Of a stretch of 64,000 bases of DNA, positions 22,561-34,724 are shown one piece after another. The notes beneath the pieces are model-generated. The model ran no database searches. It was not told the origin of the DNA and saw only the letters and a list, made by a program, of their open reading frames with translations. The DNA lies in the NCBI GenBank assembly GCA_958298945.1, contig OY282607.1, positions 34,939,000-35,002,999 of the forward strand. Direction: 5' to 3'. This DNA comes from Atherix ibis. Taxonomy: Eukaryota > Arthropoda > Insecta > Diptera > Athericidae. Position 1 is the stretch's first letter. The number at the start of each line of letters is the position of its first letter. Made by a program: the position numbers and the translations under genes.

Positions 22561-22625
22561 CAACCAGTTTTATTAGGGAAATTGGTAATGCTGACCTACA
22601 CGAAACTGGATGTCGCCAAAATTCG
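22561..22625. repeat. Dispersed repeat, copy 1
   Basis: ACCAGTTTTATTAGGGAAAT followed some 35 bases on by GTCGCCAAA recurs in degenerate form at 36356-36412 (ACCAGTTTCATTAGGGAAGC ... GTCGCCAAA). The nature of the repeat is unknown. Confidence 0.4.
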
Positions 22626-22649
22626 TCCTGATCATGGCCTCCTCATCAT

Positions 22650-25600
22650 ATTTCGTTATATTATTTTTTTCGAAACTTGATAGCTTTTCGTCTACGATAA
22701 TGTCTTTCATGAAAAAGTTTTAATGGTTGATAAACTTAGTTTTAATACGCCTAAGCATCTTTAAATGATTGTATTCAAATAAATATTTCTTTTAATGTTA
22801 CGAAAGTATAAAAAATATTATTGAATTAAAGAACAGTCATTATGAAAAAATGGAATTCCGTAGAATTAGGTTCGGCTAATTTTTTATATTATATTTTTAA
22901 AAAATCCCTCCTTATTTGGTGATTTTATCCGAACTAAATAAAATGCTCACAGAAGTTTTTAAAATAATCATCTTAAAAATAGATACAACGATCTAGTAAG
23001 ATTCGAACATAAATAAATATCATCTTGACATGTACATGCAGGTATTCTGAAGATATCATCGGTTTATTATTGTGAATTGAAAATGAAATTCTTGGCAACC
23101 GATTCGCATATTTTCTCCATGAATCGAATAAAAATATCCCGAAATGTTGATGTAACAGGTTGTCGTCATCTTGCCCCATGACAGTGAACCGATTACCTCA
23201 TACAACAGATCGAATATAATTTCTCCTTCTTTTTATATAAGACTTTCTGTAAGTTCCGTCGAATCGACAGATTTGCTGACGAAAGATTTTTGAATAGAAA
23301 ATACTTACCGAAATTATAAAAATAAAATAAAAGACGAAGAAAATTTGGCAGCTCAAAGTACAGAATTATTCATTGTAAAGTGAAAACGATAGAAGAGCTT
23401 TTCCTATTTTAAAATAATTAAACTAAAAATATTAGCTCATTTTCTATAGAATTGACCAAGCGCACATATGAACAGACACAATATTACTATAGAGAAGAGG
23501 ATTTGAGTCTTTTAAAAATATATTTATTTGATAAAAGCTTTCGGCTTATATATTATAATTTATTTTCTTAATTCCTTTTTTTTAAACTTGGGATTACTAG
23601 AAATAGGGGCACCTATTAGTATAATTGAATTAGCCAGTTTAGGCCATACTCATTTTGTACTGTGAACAATTTTTGAAATGTTTTCTATCACAGACTTTTT
23701 GAGACATAATTGAACGTATAGTTTTGACGACATGTCATTTTAAATTCTTTTGTAAATATTGAAGATACATGAGAGTATCTCAAAATAGGATCAAAATCCA
23801 TCAGAAACCTTGTATATAAATAGTCTAAGAATACTGTTAGATAGCAGATAATTTGTTTATCTCAGAACTAAGTGGATAACTACGCAGTACCCCAAATAAT
23901 AACAGTGCCAGATGACGTTAAGGGATTTTTTTCTACTCACTAAGCACCTCAAAGTAGATAATGTGTGGCAACAGGAACATAAAAAAATTTAATTCCAAAC
24001 CAAATTCATAATATTATTGGTTGTCTCAGAATATCAATATTTTAGCTCATAACAGGATAGATAACCACTAGGAACCTAAAATATAAACAATACCAGACAA
24101 CGTAAAAATTTTTTTTACTTCTAATAAGCAGCAATGAAACTCATATGAGCTTTTTTTTGTCAATTCAAAACTATGTCGATATACAGTAAGTATCCCAAAT
24201 TTAAATATTCCTACATGGCTCAGATAAAAAAAAAATAAGTACCTCACTAAAAAGAAGAACTACGAAAAATAAAAATTACTACTCTTCATTTCTAATAAAT
24301 TATAATAAATTATAAAAACATAATTTTTAATACAATATATAAAAAAATATTGAAAAATATGTTTTCTAAACCGAAAAATTAAGATAGCCTCGAATTTTCT
24401 AAAGAATGAAAATTGAAAATAAATTAAAATTTCATCTCTGAAGTGAATATAAAATTTTTAGCACCGGCTCACATTAGCTAGTGTCTAATAAGATGACAAA
24501 ATTTTTTCTTCTCATAAGAAAGAAATTATTTTTAAAAATGAAAACGGAATTTAAAAAAAAAAAAAAACTAAATGAATCTCCCCATCTGGTTTAATAGCGA
24601 TCAGTATCTACGACCATAAATGGTCAACCAAAGTACTACAAGACGCCAAAGTGCAGATTCATTGAAGATTTATAAAACACCCATAGTGTGCCCCTCACAT
24701 CATCTTGCTTCTTGGTCGTCGTGTCGTAGAGTATATTATTTTTAGATTGTGCAACCCTCTTACACGATCCGCGTATTATGTGAGATGCCATACTTGCGGG
24801 ACCACTGCTTAAATGTTTTGGCTAGCAGTGTATGAACTCTTCACACTAGATTGCTGGGGAACAAAATGAGGGGCTATCAACATCGATGAGATGGTCTAAT
24901 TGCTAGAGTAATTCTTATAACGGCGGTCTCTCATTGTTGCGGTTAATACCCATAATTTGGCAGTGAAATCACCTTTAAAAGGATATATCTGTACGAAAAC
25001 TCAATTACCAACTAATATTAATTTTCTAATATTCGCAGTGCATTATTGCATTCCAAGTCGTCATTAAATATGCTGTTGGTAGGGCATTGGCTAGAAGGCA
25101 CGCGAAAATCTGGTACTAATTTTTTTGCCAAAATACAAACAAGACTTTTTGTGTAGATTTTTCAATTTTGATAAATAGTCTACGTATGCAACAACTTCAC
25201 CCGACAGATTCCTTTCTAAAAAGATATCACATCATACTGTGTGCACTCAATTTAATATCAAAAACGATTATTCGGTGAAATTGGTCACAATCTATTTATA
25301 TGACAATCGTAATCGAAATGACACTTAGATATGAGTACTGGTATATGGGAAGATAGCTGCGTTAATGGACCATAAATGAAAAATTGCTCAACGACCCATA
25401 AACCAGTCCTAAATAGTTGGCACAATGAGGGAAAGGGGGGGTACGGTTTCAATCAACCCAATTATACTGTATCGATAGTTAAAAAAATTGATACTGCCGC
25501 ATTAAAAAAACTAAACTATTAAATTTTATAAAAGGCCTAAGAAAATTTTATAGACCTAAGAACATATGGTATACTGTTGTACTATTTTAGGAACATTTTT

Positions 25601-27340
25601 CTTTGCTCAAAAAAATAATAATTTTTCAATTTTTAAATATAAATTTTTTTTGAAAAAAAAGTACATGGAACACTAAAATTTTAGAATTTTTTTTATCATG
25701 GAATGGAATATTTTTTAGGACTTTTGCAACAAAACGAAGCCGACATTTTAAGGATAAGTTATATACATTTTTTCTGAGGAGAAATTTTAAAAATATGCTC
25801 AGGAGGGTGAATTATAAATGCAGATTGCACATAAAATCAAATTACATAATTTACAATTCATAAATTTTTGACAAAAAAATTTAAAATTTTAAAACTAAAT
25901 CATTTTTTAGTTTAAAATGACTGACTTAAGGAACTATTTTTAACGGAATTACCTGATTAGCTTCAGATTACCTTATTTCATACACGATTATCATTACAAA
26001 ATAGAAAATATTGTGAAAAAGTACGTAAAGAAATATTGACGTAAGAAGAGGAGTTATTATAAGATTCTTGCAAAAATTATAAAAATATTAAAAAAATTGT
26101 TAAATTAATCTCTGACAAATATTATTTATTATCAAATATAAAAAATCAGTTACAAAAAAAAAATTAAAAATCTTCAAAACGTAAAATAAATAAATTGAAT
26201 GAAAAATTTAGAAAATACATAGAAATATTTAAAAAAATGGATAAATTATCTAATAATTCCCATTATTCATTAAAAATTTAAACTACTTACTATCATAGGT
26301 GCTTGGTAAATTACTCTTCTATGCACTATTTAAGTTCTTATCATTCATAAAAAAATCGTATGCAGTGTTATGCTTCCACTATTCTGAGTAAAAAAACATA
26401 ATAATTTTAATCCCTAAAAAACTACAGTAATTTTTTTTGGTAACAATATTCGAAGTTTAATTCCAAATCAAACTCATTTGATTGGTGATTAATTCATAGG
26501 TTTTATCATTTTATATTAATTGATATAAATTCGAAAATTTTTGATTTCCTATGTTAATTTCGAATAAACTTTTGGAACTTTTATTTTTATTTGATGTTTC
26601 CATGTTACTCTTCTACACAAGTTATAGAAAAATATTTCAAATAAAAAAAAAGCCCAGAAATTAAATGCAGAAATATATTGACTAATAAAAGGTCTAAAAA
26701 CAATACAAATTTAACACTTATCGTATGTACGAATATAAAATAAAGCTTTTATCGTGAAAATATCTAAAAATGCTTTAAAAAATCCATATTGTTGTTTAGA
26801 ATTTTTTTAAATAAAGGAAAAAACCAAAAAAAAAAACGATCTTTAAGCAATTTTTTTTCATTTACATAAATTTATAGTAAAATTTTTATTGACTGGATCA
26901 AAAGTTATTCAAAATAATAATTAGGCTACTTAAAACATTTGAGAGTAGGCAATTTTTATGTTTTTTTTTTACATAAATATCTAAAAAAAAAAACTAATTT
27001 AATTTACAATAACTGACAATAATCTTTAAAAAAAATAGAAGGCCAACAATCGCTTTAGGAAAATACAATCTAATTTTTCATACAATATTCTCATAAAATT
27101 GAATTTAAAAATTAAAAAAAAAAATCTTTTATACATAACATAAAATATTTTTCAATATAAATTTTTCTGAAACATATTTTTCATAAGATACTTTTGGATT
27201 ATTCGATACAATGTGTGAAAAAAACTTCACTAATCAATATATCACATACAATAAATTTGGATTTTTTATAATTCACAACAAAGAACGTATTTTTACTAGA
27301 CTTGGAAATTATGGAAAATATTTCCAAAAAGTTTACAAGT
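22650..27340. other. Long AT-rich interval, no recognised transposon or gene
   Basis: About 4.7 kb of extremely AT-rich sequence. The only less AT-rich stretch is 24560-25080, where no frame gives a family signature. A TATA-like TTTTATATAAG at ~23234 has no gene behind it. I found no transposase or reverse-transcriptase remnant here, unlike the rest of the window. Confidence 0.5.
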
Positions 27341-27355
27341 TTTTGTCTCCCCTAG

Positions 27356-27441
27356 CAGACAAGAAACAGAAGCCGCTTTTCAACGACAATTTGGCCACCG
27401 AAGATGATGGCAAAGAACTGAAGAACATGTGTTCGCCTTAG
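27356..27441 (+). other. Coding-like terminal-exon candidate upstream of actin
   Basis: After a good 3' splice-site context (a pyrimidine-rich stretch ending CCCTAG at 27355, or CAG at 27358) comes an abruptly less AT-rich run. It is open in one frame and reads DKKQKPLFNDNLATEDDG then KELKNMCSP and TAG at 27441, with well-balanced codons. The other two frames close. This could be the last exon of an upstream plus-strand gene or a decayed copy of one. Against it, no AATAAA lies between its stop and the actin TATA box ~90 bp on, and no upstream exon was found. I do not recognise the protein. Confidence 0.35.
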
Positions 27442-27480
27442 GGTTAATTCTAAACAAAATGCAAATGCAAGAAGTCCTTT

Positions 27481-27572
27481 CCATATACGGTACGACTCGG
27501 CAGTTCTATTTTTGACATCGGCTACTATTTGAGTATAAAAGCGGCGGACCTAGTCTAGAATAAGATTCAGTT
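27481..27572 (+). promoter_or_regulatory. Actin core promoter: TATA box, initiator, MEF2-like site
   Basis: TATAAAA lies at 27534-27540. An arthropod initiator TCAGTT starts at 27567, putting the likely start site (A at 27569) 35 bases from the first T of the box, the expected spacing. Upstream, CTATTTTTGA (27506-27515) is one base from the MEF2 consensus, CCATATACGG (27481-27490) is one base from a CArG box, and an E-box CATGTG is at 27426-27431. These fit muscle expression, which is an inference. The 5' leader would be 69 bases with no intron. Confidence 0.75.
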
Positions 27573-27637
27573 CGAAAATTCCGCTTTCGTGATTAACACC
27601 ATCAGTACCAGCGACCAGACAAAAACTTTCATCCAAA

Positions 27638-29058
<1,421 letters not shown>

Positions 29059-29518
29059 AATCGGGCATTTCATAGCTGAATTTTCCAAGCTTTGTTCCGA
29101 TCACACCTTGTTCCATACTTCAATGGCCATCGTCTACCTAATCTAGTCTATCGATTATCATTGAACTACCTTTTAAGTAAAAGAAAAAACCTCTTTTGTA
29201 AATTAATCTTTTCATTGAGATACACTCTCTCTATTGGATATTATCCAATAATCTCGTATACAATTTACAAGATATTCGTATTATTATATATATTTACACA
29301 TGTATGTACGTAAATTATTAATTATATAATTTAATTTAATTAGTTTTTATTTTATATTTTATTTTCCGTTTTATAACCTTTATGAATATTTTATCTATCA
29401 AATTAATTCGCTGCCTTTTTTTTGTTTTGATACAAAAAACAACATCAAACCGTCCATCAATTTATTACACGTTTCCGTATGAGCTGCGATGTTTGTAAAA
29501 TTTTTAAATTTAAAGTGC

Positions 29519-29575
29519 AATAAATCTTACATAAATATATACTTTATTATTGTATAGAATGTAATTTTAAATAAA
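29519..29575 (+). terminator. Actin polyadenylation signals
   Basis: Two canonical AATAAA hexamers at 29519-29524 and 29570-29575 lie 460-510 bases after the stop codon. They would give a 3' untranslated region of about 0.5 kb. The intervening sequence has no other gene. Confidence 0.65.
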
Positions 29576-29966
29576 TCTTTAATTTTAGATATAAAACTGA
29601 AAATCTTTTATTTATTCTTAGAGGAAATCATTTACCAAAAATGATATTAGTGAGTGCACATTTGCATCTAAAAATTTTATTTTTTCATCTAAGTTACAAT
29701 TTTACCCAAGTAACTATTTAGATGAATAGATAATTGATGGAAGCATAGTGTAAATAAGAGTGGAAATATCCCACTTCTCCTAAAAATTAATTTACCTTTC
29801 TTCGTAATTAATTATAAAAGATATTTTCAATATGAGTGTTGAATTTTACGGTAACAAAATGTTAAGAAAATTTTCTTCAAACCTTCTTTACAGCTTTTAT
29901 TTACAAAAAGGTTTTTTTTTAATTTAATTTTTCGAATTTATTTTGAATAAAATGATGTTAAGATAT

Positions 29967-30320
29967 TTACTTTAAAATAATGTCATTAGAAAGAACACGA
30001 CCGAAACGATGTAGTACAGCAATTTTATGAAAAGTAACATTTTCTGTATCTGCTATTGATGAAGTAGTCGTATGCACATTCCTCAGTTGGATTCGAGCAA
30101 GGTACCCTTGGCCCAAAGCCAAACTATTTCGAAAATCTTCCAAAAGTACACGAAAATCCCCAAGATCAGTTGATTTGCTGTACCAAAATGTATTCTGTAG
30201 TCTGTACTTTGTAAACTTGTACTCTGAACGGCTGTGCTGTGATGAATTCATAGACATTCCTTTGCTGAACCAGGGGTCATTTTTAGCATAGTTTGCAGTG
30301 ATATGAATTCGACCTTTAAA
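29967..30320 (-). CDS. Unidentified gene, candidate terminal exon
   Basis: On the minus strand a splice acceptor (TTATATTTGAATTAG, AG at 30322-30321) is followed by 117 open codons and TAA at 29967. The start reads FKGRIHITANYAKNDPWFSK and the end NVTFHKIAVLHRFGRVLSN. Codon use looks coding, and AATAAA lies on the same strand at 29937-29942, 25 bases past the stop. A donor at 30591/30590 would join an upstream block ending LVHSGPEFKIK in phase 0. I do not recognise the family and see no transposon signature. It may be the 3' exon of a host gene converging on actin, or a recently dead one. Confidence 0.5.
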   Translation of the reverse strand, partial: FKGRIHITANYAKNDPWFSKGMSMNSSQHSRSEYKFTKYRLQNTFWYSKSTDLGDFRVLLEDFRNSLALGQGYLARIQLRNVHTTTSSIADTENVTFHKIAVLHRFGRVLSNDIILK

Positions 30321-30590
30321 CTAATTCAAATATAACAAATGAAAAATTAGCTAAGCACTATTTTAACTTTTCATGAGGCCTACGATTTCTGAAATTTTTT
30401 TTAAGACAATTAGTCAACAATAAATGTTGGCAGAAAATTATTTGTTTTCCAAAACATTCTGACATTTAGATATTTGTTTATACTTAATGAATTTTTTTCA
30501 CGAGATCAATTTATAGGAATATTTGTATTTGTATGCAAATTCTTAGCATCCTTTGGCGACAACTAAAAGGCTTCTAGCATATGTAGCTAC

Positions 30591-30650
30591 CTTGATTTTG
30601 AACTCAGGACCGCTGTGTACTAAACGCTTAATTTGGACACATACCGTCCA
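30591..30650 (-). CDS. Unidentified gene, candidate internal exon
   Basis: The minus strand reads VQIKRLVHSGPEFKIK and ends at AAG with the donor GTAGCT at 30590-30585. The acceptor cannot be placed with confidence, so the upstream limit is approximate. Joined to the exon ending at 29967 it would continue in phase 0 across a 270-bp intron. If the intron is not removed the frame continues VATYARSLLVVAKGC and stops at 30543. Confidence 0.35.
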
Positions 30651-30934
30651 AATTAATTTCATAAGAACAAATATTTTATAGTAGTTCATATAAAAATATA
30701 TAGAAATTTTTTTTTTTTTGGAACTCAACAGGTTGGATTCAAAAGTGAACATTTCACAATTCAATAGTGTCATATTATGGTAGACTTTATAGCTTTTTCT
30801 CTTGAGTAGAAACAGTATTGTTCAGGCATATTCCTGACATCTTTAATGTATTTAAATAAATATAATATCTTGGCCTACTCAGGAACCTCAAGAAAATTCG
30901 AACCGTCGCTTATTTTCTCATCATAAGATTCTAC

Positions 30935-31097
30935 CTCTCCGAACGATATTTTCATTATATTCCCTGCTGTCGCTGGTATTCCTCAAGATAGCAATTTCGG
31001 GCCTTGTATAAAATTCAATTGATACAATAGCTGCAGGCAAATGACCATAAACAGCGGCGAGACTGGAGTGCTCGGTATAGACAACCATCATTTTTGG
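30935..31097 (-). CDS. Unidentified gene, candidate 5' coding exon
   Basis: The minus strand is open from ATGATG (about 31093) with the reading MMVVYTEHSSLAAVYGHLPA, then IVSIEFYTRPEIAIL and REYNENIVRR, to a donor GAG|GTAGAA at 30934. In-frame stops lie just upstream of the two Met codons, so this could be a first coding exon. It is on the same strand and in the right order for the two candidate exons at 30591-30650 and 29967-30320. The chimeric retroelement sits only ~25 bases upstream. Function unknown. Confidence 0.35.
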
Positions 31098-31119
31098 CAA
31101 AAATCATTATGAGCAAAAT

Positions 31120-31129
31120 AGCCGCTATT
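31120..31129 (+). repeat. Target-site duplication (left) of chimeric retroelement
   Basis: AGCCGCTATT here and at 32043-32052. The match extends as GCAAAATAGCCGCTATT against GCAAAGCCGCTATT with a small gap. Confidence 0.75.
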
Positions 31130-31231
31130 TTTTTTTATTTGACGGGTTTTTTTTTATTTCTACGTTATTGTAAAATTTTTACATAACACATATATGCATT
31201 TATACACATAGACATGAGACCACAGTCGCTC

Positions 31232-31837
31232 CTATGGAGCATATAGCGGCACTAGAGACTCTGTGAACTCTCTCCATCTGCTTCTGTCTTGGGTTAGCCT
31301 TTTCACTTCCGACCATGACTTGCCAATTTGTTGGTGTTCGCGCTCGACTGATCTTCTCCAAGTGGTCCTTGGTCGTTCTCTGCTGTGATTGCCCTGTGGG
31401 TTCCAATCTAGTGCCATCCTTGCTATGTCCGTAGGTGGTTTTCCCAAGGTGTGGCCAATCCAACTCCATTTCCTGCGTTTGATGTTAGCTAGCAGGGGTA
31501 TTTGCTTCGTGAGAAGAAGAAGCTCATCGTTCGTTATCCAGTTCGGCCAAAAGATCTTGCTTATACGCCTCAAGCATCTCTTCACAAATGTTTGAGGCTT
31601 ACGAGTTGTGCTGTCGGTTACTTTCCATGTTTCGTAGCCGTACAGCAGGACTGGCTTGACGTTTGAACTGAATATTCGAAGTTTGAGTGCTATGGAGAGG
31701 TGGTTGGAACGCCACACGTTCCCAAGTGAGGTGTACGCTTGTCGCGCTATGTTGATGCGCGTTTGGATGTCTGTTGCCAAATGAGTTTTTGCCTGAGGTA
31801 TGGTCCGGATGCTTCTTCTTGTGCTATTTCTTGACAA
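31232..31837 (-). pseudogene. Non-LTR reverse transcriptase C-terminal fragment
   Basis: A 201-codon open frame carries the C-terminal thumb region of LINE reverse transcriptases: VKPVLLYGYETWKVTDSTTR, then CLRRISKIFWPNWITNDELL, RRKWSWIGHTLGKPPTDIAR, ALDWNPQGNHSRERPRTTWR and WSEVKRLTQDRSRWREF before the stop. The catalytic palm is absent because of 5' truncation. The frame is undamaged over 200 codons, so the insertion is fairly young. The remnant at 287-355 may be the 3' end of a relative. Confidence 0.85.
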
Positions 31838-31842
31838 CGTGC

Positions 31843-32041
31843 TTTTTTTATAGCTTGCGGCTTATCAGGCCAGCGAAGCAACCCCCAGTGACGTTGGGAG
31901 ACCCTACGGACTACATATATATAAGGCTTGTAGTCGGCCTCTCACCCCGGCACCAATGCCGAGATGGCGGCAGCGGGAATCGAACCCGCTACCTACCGAG
32001 TGTGAGTCGGTCGACTTAACCACTGCACCACACACACGGCA
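31843..32041 (-). mobile_element. tRNA-Val-derived SINE
   Basis: The minus strand holds RNA polymerase III boxes: A-box TGGTGCAGTGG (32020-32030) and perfect B-box GGTTCGATTCC (31976-31986). A 5-bp anticodon stem ACCGA/TCGGT encloses a 7-base loop CTCACAC with anticodon CAC (valine), and the T-stem GCGGG/CCCGC is perfect. The acceptor arms (GTGTGTG against TGCCGCC) do not pair and the D-stem is poor, so this is not a working tRNA. A ~130-bp unrelated body and an A-run follow, as in tRNA-headed SINEs. Confidence 0.8.
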
Positions 32042-32042
32042 A

Positions 32043-32052
32043 AGCCGCTATT
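32043..32052 (+). repeat. Target-site duplication (right) of chimeric retroelement
   Basis: Second copy of AGCCGCTATT, directly beyond the tRNA-like head. Confidence 0.75.
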
Positions 32053-32950
32053 GAGATACTGAAAACCCTTAATTGATACACCAAAGACCACTGCACCCTA
32101 GTAACTATATTATATATCATTTCAGGCCGGCAAATATTTTCTTATATTGAAGGATGCTGGAGGCAATGCTGTAACAGGTACTGGTAACCGCTGTTGCGCC
32201 ATTTTGGAAAATTATCTTTTACTCGAATTGGATCAATTAGGCCTATAGAACATGTGGTTCTAACAATACGCTACCACATCATACACGATGCAAATTTTGA
32301 GAGAAATTGTTTTTGGCCGAATAATATCAAAAAGTGGTGATATTAAAGCCAAGCAAAAAGTATTATGAAAAATGTGGTTAAAAGAGCTCGCCTTTCTCCG
32401 CGGCTAGAAGCCGACATTTGAATGATATTATATTTCATACATAATATTAGAGATCATATAATCAATCAATAAAATATAAATTATAAAATTATATTTAAAA
32501 GTAATCAAGAAAAAAACAACTTCAACCTAGAACATAAAACGAAGATAAAAAGTTTCTATTTCTTCGTTATCCTGTTGAAATATGAATAATTACCTTTCCA
32601 ATTTTTTGAGGTATTTAAATATAACATATTTCATTATTGTTTGGTTAAATATGGATACGAATTATTTTTTTTTTTTCAAAATTTACCATACATTTAAAGT
32701 ACAAAAACTTACCCCCACTGCGGAGGCAAATTAACGCGTATGTAATGTTTTTTTAAATTTATATATTTGATAACTGTCCAATGAAAAAACTATGCTTTCT
32801 AAACCAGCTTATTAAAATCATAATAAATAATTATTTAGAATGAAATTTTCCATTTTATATTATAAATCGTTAAATACAACATAAAATGTACAAAAACTAC
32901 GCCTAGTGGATGCTGTAAAAGAAGTCTTTGGATACTCTCTGGTTACATAA
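32053..32950. other. AT-rich interval; one exon-like stretch
   Basis: At 32125 a plus-strand acceptor (ATATCATTTCAG) precedes an open stretch reading AGKYFLILKDAGGNAVTGTG and stopping near 32248. It is less AT-rich than its flanks but has no family signature. The remainder is AT-rich without recognised features. Confidence 0.3.
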
Positions 32951-32954
32951 ATAA

Positions 32955-33250
32955 GTAAAATTGCAAATGGTTATAGGAAAGTCATTATATTTACGTAAAG
33001 TTACTATTTACGCAAAGTTTGCATTTTGGTCTGAAGAAGTCATTAACCCGAATTGCTTCGAAAAAGAAGGAGTGCCTGTTACTATTAATTCTGAGCACTA
33101 CAGCCGGTTTTTTTTTAATTTCAATATAAACATTTTAATTTTTGCAGTATGTGGGTTCCACAAGACACATTTCAAACCAACATCTGTCAAGAAATGGCCC
33201 GAAATGTACGAAAAAGTCGTTTTGGAAGATGTTATAATAAAATTTAAACA
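32955..33250 (+). pseudogene. Decayed Tc1/mariner transposase fragment
   Basis: The plus strand reads KVTIYAKFAFWSEEVINPNC and EKEGVPVTINSEHYSRFFFN, equivalent to KxTIWCxFWSEGVIGPYFFENExGxxVTVNxERYR of the QQDGAT-type family. The following catalytic blocks are scrambled. No termini were found. Confidence 0.6.
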
Positions 33251-33369
33251 ATATAATTAAAGAAAAACTAAATCATAATATATAATTTAAAATTTATTTT
33301 ATTATTCCGATGTGTTTCTTAATATAAGTGAAGCTTTTGATCGTTATTACCAACTGACACTTCCAAGTA

Positions 33370-34660
33370 AACGAATCTAATGAACTCTTTAATATCTCTC
33401 CGATATTGGGTAGTGTTCCACAGGAAAACTTAGTTGGACCCATCCTTTACAATATTTACACATCCGATATCCCAATCTGTCCCTTCTTTACCACGTACGC
33501 CGATGATACGACCTGCCCTGCACCTACGTTTTCTACGTGCGCTCTACGTGCGCTTGTCCTAAGAGGTACCTAAGCCTATTAGCCATTCCCCCCCTTTCAT
33601 AACCACTTTCGTGTGTCAAAGAGACGGACATTTTACGACTTTCTACTTTCAATCCACCTACCCTCATGGTTAAGCTAAGCATTAAAATAGGAAAATCGAT
33701 GAAACTTATTGGAAAGCGTGCAAACCTTTCCAACGTCTGCACTCCAAACTGCGTCCTAGCTAGCTGCTTCACATTTAAAAACCACAGCCACCTCGAAGTC
33801 AGGGCCATTATTGGCGGTCCTTAGGGTCTTGATATTGTCAAACCGGTCCACCGAAGGCTGGTTCGTATTTAAACCATATTACTCCGAACTTGGAGCGATC
33901 TTCTTTTCGTGTTCCCGTAGAAATTTCATGGTTTATACCCCTAAAGCACTGTTAAACTTTTTGAACCATGCACCATGCCCCTCCCTTGTGAGAATTGTAT
34001 AAATAGCATCTGCAAAATCACATAACACAACCAACCTATTATGTTTTTTTGCTAGTTATAAATGTTTCGCCATCATTGGGATGATAAGCTGGTATATACT
34101 TAACATTCCGCTCCGGGGGGGGGACCTACCATACATCTAGCAAAAATCCGCAATATGCATCCGAAATCCTCCAACCCTAAGAGAAAATAAAAATGAATGA
34201 ACGTAAATTAACTTAATGGCATTACCATATTACAACGTACTGAAGTTCGGTACCGAGGACCGAACCTAAACAAATGCTTGACATGGAACCCACCCACAAA
34301 ACATAAAATAGAAGAACTAAAAAAACGATAGGCTTGCTATAGACAGCAAAATACTTTTATAAGCCTTCCAATTCTCGTAGAATCCAATCCCTTCAATCAA
34401 ATAACATATACTCCGTACAGTTGTCCAGGCTCCCATTTACGTTCGCAATAGTGTTATCCACCATGATCTCAAAGTCCCTTTTGTTCATGATGTTATAAAA
34501 AGTCCCCCTCGTTATAAAAAGTTTCATTCCCGTGTCTCCAATCATACTAATGCTCTTATCCAAAAACTATCCTCCACTTCTTTTCCTAGAAACATCCATC
34601 CAAAACTTACGCGTCACTTGTTGCGGGATTTACTATAATACTAAGGCTTAACATAAGCAC
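33370..34660 (+). mobile_element. Jockey-clade LINE relic with internal foreign stretch
   Basis: The plus strand reads VPQENLVGPILYNIYTSDIP then FFTTYADDTTCPAP (about 33410-33530, catalytic YADD intact). After a ~650-bp gap come CLTWNPPTKHKIEELKKR (about 34275-34330), VVQAPIYVRNSVIHHDLKVP (about 34415-34475) and SSTSFPRNIHPKLTRHLLRD (about 34570-34640). In relatives YADD and the TWNPHTKHK motif are only ~85 codons apart, so roughly 400-500 bp at ~33560-34230 is extra and unexplained. Frameshifts and stops show it is dead. A family A mariner lies just beyond its end. Confidence 0.82.
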
Positions 34661-34724
34661 ACGTTAACAAAAGAAACTTCGATGGATGTTTACTCCCCAC
34701 AATCTTTCACGTTAATTAATACTA

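Larger units (their letters stand above)
31130..32042 (-). mobile_element. tRNA-SINE/LINE chimera inserted as one unit
   Basis: Read on the minus strand, a tRNA-derived SINE (32041 to ~31843, ending in a 7-base A-run) is joined directly to the 3' part of a LINE (~31842 to 31130, ending A-rich). One duplication, AGCCGCTATT, flanks the whole unit and not the parts. This is the structure expected when reverse transcriptase copying LINE RNA at a nicked target jumps to a second RNA, as known for human U6/L1 chimeras. Sequential insertion of LINE into SINE is the alternative but would need its own duplication at the junction, which I do not see. Confidence 0.7.

Noticed and set aside
23231..23245. 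TTTTATATAAG as a TATA box
   Set aside because: No initiator, ORF or exon downstream; expected by chance in such AT-rich DNA.
24560..25080. Gypsy integrase-like reading on the minus strand (FMVVDTDRY)
   Set aside because: A single short resemblance without the surrounding integrase motifs.
31966..32037. Functional tRNA-Val(CAC) gene on the minus strand
   Set aside because: Anticodon and T arms are perfect, but the acceptor arms do not pair and the D-stem is poor. A SINE body and A-run follow, so it is called a SINE head.
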